NCBI GenBank assembly: GCA_002341815.1
Contig: DDOT01000011.1
Span: 350-5,735, forward strand
Source of the DNA: Thiobacillus sp. UBA2487
GTDB taxonomy: Bacteria; Pseudomonadota; Gammaproteobacteria; Burkholderiales; Sulfuriferulaceae
DNA: 5,386 nt
Reading direction: 5' to 3'
The notes beneath the pieces were generated by a model. It had not been told where the DNA came from. It did not search any database and worked only from the letters and a program-made list of their open reading frames with translations. The stretch's first letter is position 1. Every line of letters begins with the position of its first letter. This document shows positions 1 through 5,386 of the stretch, piece after piece. The position numbers and the translations under genes are program-made.

Positions 1-133
1 CCTCCTCAAAATCCGGGGCGATTCACCTTGAACAAAAGCGTCATGCGCAGCGAAAGAACAGCCACGTCTGCCGTCATTTTGTGCACAGGTCGGGGCTGAA
101 CAACGCAAATTGATTCCCATATGACCACGATGG
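1..133. other. Upstream stretch without a recognised gene
   Basis: No product could be recognised in any frame. On the + strand, two frames are open from the window edge but stop at 97-99 and 111-113, and their translations resemble nothing I know. On the minus strand an ATG at 120 opens a frame that stays open for 40 codons to the window edge. It has no clear Shine-Dalgarno site, and its translation does not match the usual starts of genes near rnf such as metG. The stretch is most simply the intergenic region upstream of the rsx promoter. Confidence 0.5.
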
Positions 134-162
134 TTGAAAATCCCGTTAAGGGGGCGGATAAT
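134..162 (+). promoter_or_regulatory. Sigma70-like promoter of the rsx operon
   Basis: A -35 box TTGAAA (134-139, 5 of 6 to consensus) is followed by a 17-base spacer and a -10 box GATAAT (157-162, 5 of 6). Transcription would start near 168-170, leaving a leader of about 24 bases before the rsxA ATG at 193. It is the best-spaced promoter I found upstream of the operon. It also argues against translation starting at 121, because that codon would not be on the transcript. Activity is inferred from sequence only. Confidence 0.6.
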
Positions 163-192
163 TCCGCATCTCACAGAATAAATTGGTCTGTT

Positions 193-777
193 ATGGACAT
201 CAAAAGCTATTTGCTGATTTTGGTCGGTACAGTTCTGGTTAATAATATCGTATTGTCCAAAATTTTGGGCATGTGTCCATTTTTTGGCGTTTCAAAAAAA
301 CTGGAAACTGCTGTTGGCATGGGAGCAGCCACCACATTCGTGCTGACGCTGGGTTCGGGCACCAGCTACCTGATCGATCATTACCTGCTTGGCACAGACC
401 TCGCTTACTTACGCACCATTTCATTCATTGTCGTAATCGCGGGCATTGTCAACTTCACCGAAATGTTCGTGCGCTGGTCAAGCCCGGTGTTGTTTCGCGT
501 ACTGGGGATCTATTTGCCGCTTATCACTTCCAACTGCGCTGTGTTGGGAATTCCGCTGTTGAATGTTGAAGGTCAACACGATTTTATCCAATCTTTACTG
601 TTTGGTTTCGGCGGATCGGTTGGCTTTTCATTATCGCTGATCCTGTTTGCCGGCTTGCGTGAACGACTGGATGGCGCTGACATGCCGGCTATTTTTCGCG
701 GCACCAGCATTGCCATGATGACGGCGGGTATCATGAGCCTGGCTTTCATGGGCTTTGCCGGCATGGTGAAACCGTGA
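193..777 (+). CDS. rsxA: Rnf/Rsx electron transport complex subunit A
   Basis: Integral membrane subunit of the Rnf/Rsx complex (NqrE/RnfA family), 194 residues, close to the 193 of E. coli RsxA. It is hydrophobic throughout, consistent with the six membrane helices of the family. Family signatures are LVGTVLVNN near residue 10, [15 protein letters not shown] near 26, [16 protein letters not shown] at 104-119 and [12 protein letters not shown] at the C terminus. C28 and C115 match the conserved cysteine pair that, in structures of the family, binds an iron-sulfur cluster inside the membrane at the RsxA/RsxE interface. I chose ATG 193 because similarity begins at this residue and a good promoter lies inside the alternative extension. 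An in-frame ATG at 121 would add 24 polar residues absent from the family. Neither start has a strong Shine-Dalgarno site. The stop overlaps the rsxB start by 4 bases. Also known as rnfA. Confidence 0.96.
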   Translation: MDIKSYLLILVGTVLVNNIVLSKILGMCPFFGVSKKLETAVGMGAATTFVLTLGSGTSYLIDHYLLGTDLAYLRTISFIVVIAGIVNFTEMFVRWSSPVLFRVLGIYLPLITSNCAVLGIPLLNVEGQHDFIQSLLFGFGGSVGFSLSLILFAGLRERLDGADMPAIFRGTSIAMMTAGIMSLAFMGFAGMVKP

Positions 778-1328
778 TAGCAGCCGTTTTGGTCATGGCA
801 TTACTCGGGGTGCTGTTGGGCAGCATTCTGGGGTATTCCGCCGTGCGGTTTCATGTAGAAGACGACCCGCTGGTTGAAAAAATTGATGCCATTTTGCCCC
901 AAACCCAATGTGGACAATGTGGATTTCCCGGTTGCCGCCCTTATGCAGAAGCGATTGCTGCAGGCAGCGCGGACATCAATCGCTGCCCGCCCGGTGGTGA
1001 AAACGGTATTCACAAACTGGCGGAACTGCTGGGTGTCGAGTTCAAGCCATTCGGCGACGATGCCGCCCCCCCCAAGCCGAAGTCTGTGGCACAAATTGAC
1101 GAAACCACGTGCATTGGCTGCACCCTCTGTTTGCAGGCCTGTCCGGTTGATGCCATCCTTGGTGCCGCCAAACAAATGCACACAGTCATCAAAGCAGAGT
1201 GCACCGGATGTGAGTTATGTCTGGCACCTTGTCCCGTCGATTGTATCAGCATGGTTCCCGTGGAAGAAACCATCGGTAACTGGCGCTGGAAATATCCGGT
1301 TACGCCCATTAAACCCGTGCATGCTTGA
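774..1328 (+). CDS. rsxB: Rnf/Rsx complex iron-sulfur subunit B
   Basis: Ferredoxin-like electron carrier of the complex, 184 residues (E. coli about 192). Residues 1-20 form a hydrophobic membrane anchor. Next comes a 4Fe-4S domain with ligands C46, C49, C54 and C71 ([10 protein letters not shown], then INRCPPGGE). After a Pro/Lys linker near 98-104 there are two classical ferredoxin motifs: C113-x2-C116-x2-C119-x3-C123P and C143-x2-C146-x2-C149-x3-C153P. A further cysteine, C157, follows the last motif and is also found in E. coli RsxB as I recall it. The start is GTG 774, overlapping the rsxA stop as GTGA, with GGTGA at 765-769 as a plausible ribosome site. ATG 795 (residue 8) is an alternative but would cut into the anchor. 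Translation is probably coupled to rsxA. A run of eight C at 1066-1073 encodes part of the linker. Also known as rnfB. Confidence 0.96.
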   Translation: MIAAVLVMALLGVLLGSILGYSAVRFHVEDDPLVEKIDAILPQTQCGQCGFPGCRPYAEAIAAGSADINRCPPGGENGIHKLAELLGVEFKPFGDDAAPPKPKSVAQIDETTCIGCTLCLQACPVDAILGAAKQMHTVIKAECTGCELCLAPCPVDCISMVPVEETIGNWRWKYPVTPIKPVHA

Positions 1329-1330
1329 GG
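1327..1330 (+). promoter_or_regulatory. Ribosome binding site of rsxC
   Basis: GAGG ends 5 bases before ATG 1336 and overlaps the rsxB stop codon. It decides the rsxC start in favour of 1336 over the in-frame ATG at 1321 (inside rsxB) and the in-frame TTG at 874, which begins a much longer open frame. Confidence 0.75.
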
Positions 1331-1335
1331 CTGAC

Positions 1336-2865
1336 ATGAGCAGAACCCTGTACACATTCCACGGCGGTGTACACCCGCCAGAACACAAACAAGAATCGAG
1401 TGTACGCCCGATCATTAAAAGCGCGTTACCTCAGCAGTTGTTTGTACCGGTTCGCCAACATATGGGCGAACCCGCTCAGCCTTGCGTAGCCGTTGGCGAA
1501 CGCGTGCGCAAGGGACAGGTCATTGCCAAACCGGATGGTTATGTATCGGTTGCGGTTCATGCGCCCACCTCTGGCACTGTCACCGCCATTGCAGCGCATC
1601 CGGTCCCGCATCCATCCGGCTTGAACGATACCTGTATTCATATCCAGCCGGATGGTCTCGATGAATGGGTTGAGCGACACGCCACCGATTGGCGCGACAC
1701 ACCACCCAGCACATTGCGCAATATCTTGCGCGATATGGGCATTGCCGGCTTGGGTGGCGCGGTTTTCCCAACCTGGATCAAACTCAACCCCGGCCGCGCT
1801 GCAAAAGTGCCGTTATTATTGATTAACGGCGGCGAATGTGAACCATGGATTACCTGTGACGACCTGACCATGCGTGAACATGCCGATGGTATTGTGCAAG
1901 GTGCCGCCATCATGCGCCACTTGCTGGGTGCCGAACAGGTGGTCATTGCCATTGAAGATAACAAACCAGACGCCATTAGCGCCATGCGCAAGGCAGCCAC
2001 CCAAGCCGATTACCCATTGGAAATAGTGGGCATTCCAACACTTTACCCAAGTGGAGGTGCCAAACAACTCATCAAGGTAATTACCGGTCGCGAGGTACCA
2101 AGTGGCGGGCGCTCGACCGACGTGGGTGTGGCAACTTTCAATGTCGGCACCACCCTTGCCGTTCACCGCGCCATCCACTTGGGTGAGCCGATGATTTCTC
2201 GCGTGGTCACGGTTACCGGCAATGTCCACACCCCACAAAATTATGACGTCTTGTTAGGCACCCCCATGCATGATTTGGTGGCATGGGCCGGTGGGCATGT
2301 CGATCCGGTCAGCGGCTATATCATGGGAGGGCCCATGATGGGATTTGACCTTCACACCGTGGATGCGCCAGTGGTAAAGGCCACCAACTGTGTGCTTGTC
2401 AAGTCTGATGCGCTGTTTCCACCCGCACCAAGCGCACAGGAATGCATTCGCTGTACACGCTGCGCGGATGCTTGTCCGGCAGAACTACAACCGCAAGCGT
2501 TATACTGGTTTGCCCGCAGCAAGCACTTCGATAAAGCCCAAGACCACCATTTGTTTGATTGTATCGAATGTGGTTGTTGCAGCTATGTTTGTCCCAGCCA
2601 TATTCCCCTTGTGCACTACTACCGTTACGCAAAAAGTGAAATATCAGCCGCGCGACAGGCCGAACAAGCCGCCGATCACGCCCGCGAACGACATGAAACA
2701 CGGTTGGCGCGCATGGAACGAGAAGAACAAGAACGTGCTGCCCGACTTGCACAACGTGCTGCCGCAAAACCGGCCAATGATGGCGGTAACAGCTCCCCTT
2801 CCGATGCCGTTCAGGCCGCGATGCAACGGGCTCGGGCACAGCAGCAAACACCCAACGCAGAGTAA
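1336..2865 (+). CDS. rsxC: Rnf/Rsx complex NADH/FMN iron-sulfur subunit C
   Basis: Cytoplasmic subunit that exchanges electrons with NAD(H), related to the NuoF 51 kDa subunit of complex I; 509 residues. The N terminus has the family motif FHGGVHPPEHK (residues 8-18), followed by a biotinyl/lipoyl-like segment around 45-85 (GERVRKGQVIAKPDGYVS). A Gly-rich FMN/NADH-binding stretch follows (GIAGLGGAVFPTWIKL, 135-150), with NGGECEPWITCDD at 164-176. The later core includes PSGGAKQLIKVITGREVP (238-255) and GYIMGGPMMG (327-336). Two 4Fe-4S motifs are C370-x2-C373-x2-C376-x3-C380P and C409-x2-C412-x2-C415-x3-C419P, with an extra C414. Residues 436-509 form a charged Ala/Arg/Glu/Gln tail that is probably helical. 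It lacks the long Ala-rich repeat extension of E. coli RsxC (about 740 residues). The start is set by GAGG at 1327-1330. The same frame stays open upstream to 874 inside rsxB, but that part is not protein-like. Also known as rnfC. Confidence 0.96.
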   Translation: MSRTLYTFHGGVHPPEHKQESSVRPIIKSALPQQLFVPVRQHMGEPAQPCVAVGERVRKGQVIAKPDGYVSVAVHAPTSGTVTAIAAHPVPHPSGLNDTCIHIQPDGLDEWVERHATDWRDTPPSTLRNILRDMGIAGLGGAVFPTWIKLNPGRAAKVPLLLINGGECEPWITCDDLTMREHADGIVQGAAIMRHLLGAEQVVIAIEDNKPDAISAMRKAATQADYPLEIVGIPTLYPSGGAKQLIKVITGREVPSGGRSTDVGVATFNVGTTLAVHRAIHLGEPMISRVVTVTGNVHTPQNYDVLLGTPMHDLVAWAGGHVDPVSGYIMGGPMMGFDLHTVDAPVVKATNCVLVKSDALFPPAPSAQECIRCTRCADACPAELQPQALYWFARSKHFDKAQDHHLFDCIECGCCSYVCPSHIPLVHYYRYAKSEISAARQAEQAADHARERHETRLARMEREEQERAARLAQRAAAKPANDGGNSSPSDAVQAAMQRARAQQQTPNAE

Positions 2866-2868
2866 ATC

Positions 2869-3897
2869 ATGCAGTCATCTCCTTATATCCTGAGTCGCAA
2901 CAATGTATCGGTTATCATGCTCAAGGTGGCATTGGCACTGGTGCCGGCGATCGCTGTCCATGTTTGGCTGTTTGGACCTGCAATTTTAATCAGTCTCACG
3001 CTGGCCAGTGTCAGTGCGCTTGGCCTTGAGGCCGTAGCATTAGCCATGCGCGGACGTTCCGTGGCCGCCGGCCTTGCCGATGGCAGCGCCTTGGTCACTG
3101 CATGGTTACTGGCGTTATCCATCCCCAGCATCGCCCCATGGTGGCTGATCTTGGTGGGCGTGTTCTTTGCCATTATCGTTGCCAAACACGTGTATGGCGG
3201 CATTGGCAACAACATCTTCAATCCTGCCATGGTCGGTTACGCCGTGTTGATTGTTTCTTTTCCGGTTCCGATGACTCACTGGGCAGCCCCACTGTCACTG
3301 GCCGGACAAACCCTCGACATGCGAGATGCCATCGGCTATATATTTGGCCAACACCTGCCCGACACATGGGGAGTGGACGCCATCAGCAGTGCCACCCCTC
3401 TCGATACGTTGCGCACCCAACTCAAACTTCACCATAGCGTTGATGTCATTCGACATATGCCTGTCTTCGGCCATTTTGGCGGAACCGGTAGCGAATATGT
3501 GGCGCTGGCTTATCTGGCCGGTGGTTTATATCTGTTGGCTGACCGAATCATTACCTGGCATATACCACTGGCCTTGCTGGGCACCTTGACCGTCGTATCG
3601 GGATTGTTCTGGCTGGCCGATCCAACTCATTTCGCTCCGCCCGCATTTCATCTGCTGACCGGCGGGAGCCTGTTGGCGGCATTTTTTATCGCCACCGATC
3701 CCGTCACCGCGGCCACTACGCCGCGTGGCAAACTGATTTATGCAGCCGGCATTGCCTTGCTGATTTACTTTATTCGGGTATTTGGCGCCTATCCCGATGG
3801 TGTGGCATTCGGGGTGTTATTGATGAACATTGCAGTTCCACTGATTGACGGTTGGACGCAACCCAAACCGTATGGCCACAAGGAGTCGGCCACATGA
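2869..3897 (+). CDS. rsxD: Rnf/Rsx complex membrane flavoprotein subunit D
   Basis: Polytopic membrane subunit of the NqrB/RnfD family, 342 residues (E. coli about 350), with many hydrophobic helices between residues 16 and 328. The motif SATPLDT at 174-180 places T176 as the residue predicted to carry covalent FMN through a phosphoester bond, as shown for RnfD/NqrB relatives. Other family signatures are VYGGIGNNIFNPAMVGYAV (108-126), FFIATDPVTAATTPRGK (272-288) and GAYPDGVAFGVLLMNIAVPLID (306-327). The N terminus MQSSPYILSRNNVS resembles the SSPYTHN start of E. coli RsxD. ATG 2869 lies 3 bases after the rsxC stop, with only a weak AGAG at 2859-2862 as ribosome site, so it is probably translated by coupling. 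The stop overlaps rsxG as ATGA. Flavinylation needs an ApbE-type transferase, which is not in the window. Also known as rnfD. Confidence 0.96.
   Translation: MQSSPYILSRNNVSVIMLKVALALVPAIAVHVWLFGPAILISLTLASVSALGLEAVALAMRGRSVAAGLADGSALVTAWLLALSIPSIAPWWLILVGVFFAIIVAKHVYGGIGNNIFNPAMVGYAVLIVSFPVPMTHWAAPLSLAGQTLDMRDAIGYIFGQHLPDTWGVDAISSATPLDTLRTQLKLHHSVDVIRHMPVFGHFGGTGSEYVALAYLAGGLYLLADRIITWHIPLALLGTLTVVSGLFWLADPTHFAPPAFHLLTGGSLLAAFFIATDPVTAATTPRGKLIYAAGIALLIYFIRVFGAYPDGVAFGVLLMNIAVPLIDGWTQPKPYGHKESAT
3880..3885 (+). promoter_or_regulatory. Ribosome binding site of rsxG
   Basis: AAGGAG sits 8 bases before ATG 3894, inside the end of rsxD. It selects 3894 over the in-frame ATG at 3852, which would add 14 residues absent from the family. 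Confidence 0.75.
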
Positions 3898-4535
3898 AGG
3901 CTGTCATCCGCTCGGCTGCCCGGTCAGCGGGATTATTGCTGGCCTATACCATGGCTGGCGGTGCCCTGCTGGCCGCTGTTTATTCACTTACCCATACCAT
4001 CATTCAAAAGAACGAAGATGACGCGCGGCGCAAGCTGGTGGCTGAAACCTTGATTCCGGGCAGTTACAACAACGACTTGCTCAGCGGCCAATTCAAACTG
4101 CCCGCCAATCCATTGCTGGGCAATACAACAACCGGCAGTCTGGGGTGGCAAGCCCGTTGGCAAAATCATCCGGTTGCCGTGGTATTGGAAGCCACAGCAC
4201 CTGATGGCTATGGCGGTGCCATCAATCTGCTGATCGGCGTCAGCGCGCAAGGGAACATTACCGGCGTGCGCGTGGTCGAACACCACGAGACACCGGGTTT
4301 AGGCGATTACATTGATCTAAGCAAAAGCCAATGGATACACATTTTCGACGGAAAATCCTTAGGCAACACGCCCGACACCGACTGGCAAGTCAAAAAGGAC
4401 GGCGGGCAATTTGATTACGTGACCGGCGCGACGATTACCCCGCGAGCCATGGTCAAGGCCGTGCATCATGCGCTACAATTTGTCGTCGAACATCAGGCCA
4501 ACCTGTTTTCTGCCCATCCGGGAGGACTATCATGA
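3894..4535 (+). CDS. rsxG: Rnf/Rsx complex periplasmic FMN subunit G
   Basis: Membrane-anchored flavoprotein of the NqrC/RnfG family, 213 residues (E. coli 206). A short basic N terminus is followed by one hydrophobic helix (about 12-32), and the rest is expected in the periplasm. The FMN-binding domain shows VLEATAPDGYGGAINLLIG (97-115), VVEHHETPGLGD (127-138) and TGATITPRAMV (177-187). T180 of the TGAT motif is the predicted covalent FMN site, matching the (S/T)GAT motif of RnfG and NqrC. It probably receives electrons within the membrane arm and works next to RsxD. Start ATG 3894 overlaps the rsxD stop as ATGA and is preceded by a strong AAGGAG. The rsxG stop in turn overlaps rsxE by 4 bases. 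No lesion seen. Also known as rnfG. Confidence 0.96.
   Translation: MKAVIRSAARSAGLLLAYTMAGGALLAAVYSLTHTIIQKNEDDARRKLVAETLIPGSYNNDLLSGQFKLPANPLLGNTTTGSLGWQARWQNHPVAVVLEATAPDGYGGAINLLIGVSAQGNITGVRVVEHHETPGLGDYIDLSKSQWIHIFDGKSLGNTPDTDWQVKKDGGQFDYVTGATITPRAMVKAVHHALQFVVEHQANLFSAHPGGLS
4521..4526 (+). promoter_or_regulatory. Ribosome binding site of rsxE
   Basis: GGAGGA lies 5 bases before ATG 4532 and is the strongest Shine-Dalgarno match in the operon. It lies within the last codons of rsxG, so rsxE can be initiated efficiently as well as by coupling. Confidence 0.8.
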
Positions 4536-5221
4536 ACCAATATCGTGAAATCATCATTAACGGGATTTGGAAACAAAACCCCAGCATGGTGCAAATTCTC
4601 GGCATGTGCCCGGTATTGGCAATCAGCACCAACATCACCAATGCGCTGGGGTTGGGAATCGCCACCGCCTTGGTTATGGCCTTCAGCAATGCCGGCGTCT
4701 CCCTGGTGCGTAACCATGTCACGCCGGATACGCGCATTCCCGTATTTATTCTGATCATTGCCGCCCTGGTCACCATTATCGATATGGTCATGAACGCCTT
4801 TATTCATCCACTGTATTTGGTATTGGGCATTTTCATTCCCCTGATTGTCACCAATTGCATCGTGCTGGCGCGTACCGAAGCGTTTGCTTCAAAAAACCCG
4901 GTTCTCCCATCCTTGGTGGACGGTTTAATGATGGGGATTGGTGTGACGCTTGTGCTGGTGGTACTGGGTGCCATTCGCGAACTGATCGGCAAAGGCACCT
5001 TGTTGTCCGGCATTGACCTTGCATTGGGCCCCATTGCCAAACATTGGGTAATTCACGTTATCCCCAATTATCCCGGATTCTTGCTTTCCATTTTGCCACC
5101 TGGCGCATTCTTTGGCCTTGGACTGATCATTGCGACCCGTAACTGGATTGATCAGCGCAACAAACAAAAAACCAGCCAGCAAATGGTCAATGTAAATTTG
5201 GATGCCAGCGCCCCAGCATAA
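4532..5221 (+). CDS. rsxE: Rnf/Rsx electron transport complex subunit E
   Basis: Integral membrane subunit of the NqrD/RnfE family, 229 residues, paralogous to RsxA in the same operon. The N terminus has NGIWKQNPSMVQILGMCPVLA (from residue 10), typical of RnfE. About six membrane helices follow. C26 (GMCP) and C109 (GIFIPLIVTNCIVLAR, 99-114) align with RsxA C28 and C115 and are the expected ligands for the in-membrane iron-sulfur centre shared by the two subunits. Other family signatures are GLMMGIGVTLVLVVLGAIRE (131-150) and LPPGAFFGLGLIIA (188-201). The C-terminal 25 or so residues are polar. ATG 4532 overlaps the rsxG stop as ATGA and is preceded by GGAGGA. rsxE is the last gene of the operon: no rnfH or nth follows. 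Also known as rnfE. Confidence 0.96.
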   Translation: MNQYREIIINGIWKQNPSMVQILGMCPVLAISTNITNALGLGIATALVMAFSNAGVSLVRNHVTPDTRIPVFILIIAALVTIIDMVMNAFIHPLYLVLGIFIPLIVTNCIVLARTEAFASKNPVLPSLVDGLMMGIGVTLVLVVLGAIRELIGKGTLLSGIDLALGPIAKHWVIHVIPNYPGFLLSILPPGAFFGLGLIIATRNWIDQRNKQKTSQQMVNVNLDASAPA

Positions 5222-5253
5222 CGTCCGGGGTTTTAACCCAACCAAAAATCAGA

Positions 5254-5259
5254 TAGAAT
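5254..5259 (+). promoter_or_regulatory. Possible -10 box for the downstream gene
   Basis: TAGAAT matches 5 of 6 bases of the sigma70 -10 consensus and lies in the gap after rsxE. The -35 region is poor: TTAACC at 5233-5238 matches 4 of 6 but with only a 15-base spacer. If used, transcription would begin near 5266, at the inverted repeat that follows. This is a weak prediction. Confidence 0.3.
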
Positions 5260-5266
5260 GCGGCTC

Positions 5267-5280
5267 GGCTCATGTGAGCC
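5267..5280. repeat. 14-base inverted repeat GGCTCA-TG-TGAGCC
   Basis: Perfect 6-base arms (5267-5272 and 5275-5280) around a 2-base centre. Read as RNA it gives a 5-base-pair GGCTC/GAGCC stem with an ATGT loop. A second copy of GGCTC lies directly before it at 5262-5266. There is no T run immediately after, so it is not a standard terminator. It sits where transcription from the possible -10 box at 5254 would begin. It could be an operator or a leader hairpin, or have no function. Confidence 0.4.
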
Positions 5281-5348
5281 ATTGGACCAAGCGCGAACAG
5301 CTTTTTTCTGGTTTGTGTCCATCCATTATTGTTTGACTGAGAGCCCAA

Positions 5349-5386
5349 TTGACGCCCGCCCTGCTTATTATTCTTGACGGATTCGG
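5349..5386 (+). CDS. gpmI: N terminus of probable 2,3-bisphosphoglycerate-independent phosphoglycerate mutase (partial)
   Basis: Only 12 full codons are present before the window ends: MTPALLIILDGF, with the next codon beginning GG (Gly). This matches the start of GpmI, the glycolytic enzyme that interconverts 3- and 2-phosphoglycerate, where a short hydrophobic strand leads into LDG(F/Y/W)G. D10 would be the conserved metal-binding aspartate of this alkaline-phosphatase-superfamily enzyme. The frame has a TGA at 5334-5336, so the start must lie after it. TTG 5349 is preceded by GAGAG-like bases at 5339-5343. CTG 5337 is the only other near-cognate choice. Other members of the superfamily cannot be ruled out from so few residues. 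Confidence 0.7.
   Translation, partial: MTPALLIILDGF

Larger units (their letters stand above)
5222..5348. other. Intergenic gap between rsxE and the downstream gene
   Basis: These 127 bases hold no supported gene. They contain a small GGGTT-TT-AACCC inverted repeat (5228-5239), the possible -10 box at 5254, the 14-base inverted repeat at 5267 and a six-T run (5302-5307). The T run follows a weak 4-base-pair AAGC/GCTT stem. No convincing intrinsic terminator could be identified, so read-through from rsx into the next gene remains possible. Confidence 0.6.

Noticed and set aside
110..123. FNR-like site TTGAT-TCCC-ATATG upstream of the promoter
   Set aside because: Only the left half-site matches TTGAT-N4-ATCAA. 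The right half has two of five bases.
1816..2238. Minus-strand open frame of 140 codons opposite rsxC
   Set aside because: It lies wholly inside the well-supported rsxC coding region, has no ribosome site that I can see, and its translation has no recognisable motif.
2399..2851. Minus-strand open frame of 150 codons opposite the rsxC 3' end
   Set aside because: It is a shadow of the biased composition of the iron-sulfur and charged-tail region. The translation is Arg/His/Val-rich without domain-like features.
2390..2893. + strand alternative frame of 167 codons across the rsxC/rsxD junction
   Set aside because: It overlaps rsxC in another frame. Its translation is low in plausible structure and rsxC itself is uninterrupted.
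193..5221. Na+-NQR operon instead of Rnf/Rsx
   Set aside because: The RsxB ferredoxin subunit, the A-B-C-D-G-E gene order and the 4Fe-4S motifs in RsxC are specific to Rnf. No NqrF-like FAD/2Fe-2S subunit is present.
5228..5239. GGGTT-TT-AACCC hairpin just after the rsxE stop
   Set aside because: A 2-base loop cannot form as drawn, and only a 4-base-pair stem remains. No T run follows.
5289..5309. Rho-independent terminator (AAGC, 7-base loop, GCTT, with T run 5302-5307)
   Set aside because: The stem is only 4 base pairs with two A-T pairs, too weak to call. The T run alone is not sufficient.
1..5386. phiX174 genome, suggested by the 5386-base window length
   Set aside because: The content is a bacterial rsx operon. 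The length match is coincidental.
1..5386. CRISPR array, tRNA or rRNA gene, insertion sequence or prophage
   Set aside because: I saw no regularly spaced repeats, no tRNA cloverleaf, no rRNA-like sequence, no transposase and no terminal inverted repeats in the window.

Overview
The window holds one complete six-gene operon, rsxA-rsxB-rsxC-rsxD-rsxG-rsxE (also called rnfABCDGE), all on the + strand. It is followed by the first 38 bases of another gene that reads like gpmI. The gene order, the protein lengths and close agreement with remembered E. coli Rsx proteins point to a gammaproteobacterium of moderate GC content. I cannot name a genus. The neighbour after rsxE looks like gpmI rather than the nth (endonuclease III) gene found there in enterics, so a non-enteric lineage is more likely.

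Layout. Bases 1-133 contain no gene I can recognise. A sigma70-like promoter (TTGAAA, 17-base spacer, GATAAT) lies at 134-162. rsxA starts at 193, downstream of that promoter, and not at the earlier in-frame ATG at 121. The genes are packed tightly. rsxA/rsxB, rsxD/rsxG and rsxG/rsxE overlap by 4 bases (GTGA, ATGA, ATGA), rsxB/rsxC are 7 bases apart, and rsxC/rsxD are 3 bases apart. This implies one transcript and translational coupling. After the rsxE stop at 5221 there are 127 non-coding bases with a possible -10 box, a 14-base inverted repeat and a T run, then a TTG start at 5349.

How the genes work together. The products form the membrane-bound Rnf/Rsx electron-transfer complex (ferredoxin:NAD+ oxidoreductase type). 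RsxC is the cytoplasmic NADH/FMN and iron-sulfur subunit. RsxB is the ferredoxin-like iron-sulfur subunit. RsxA and RsxE are paralogous membrane subunits, each with a conserved in-membrane cysteine pair. RsxD and RsxG carry the Thr motifs for covalent FMN, T176 and T180. In the family this machine couples electron transfer between NADH and ferredoxin or flavodoxin to Na+ or H+ movement. In E. coli it keeps SoxR reduced. Which job applies here cannot be read from the window: no nif genes, soxR, rseC, rnfH or apbE are present.

All six genes look intact, with every expected cofactor motif in place. I do not see an undescribed system. The points worth a second look are start-site corrections, the short RsxC tail, a C8 tract in rsxB inside a long alternative frame that is continuous with rsxC, and the downstream neighbour.
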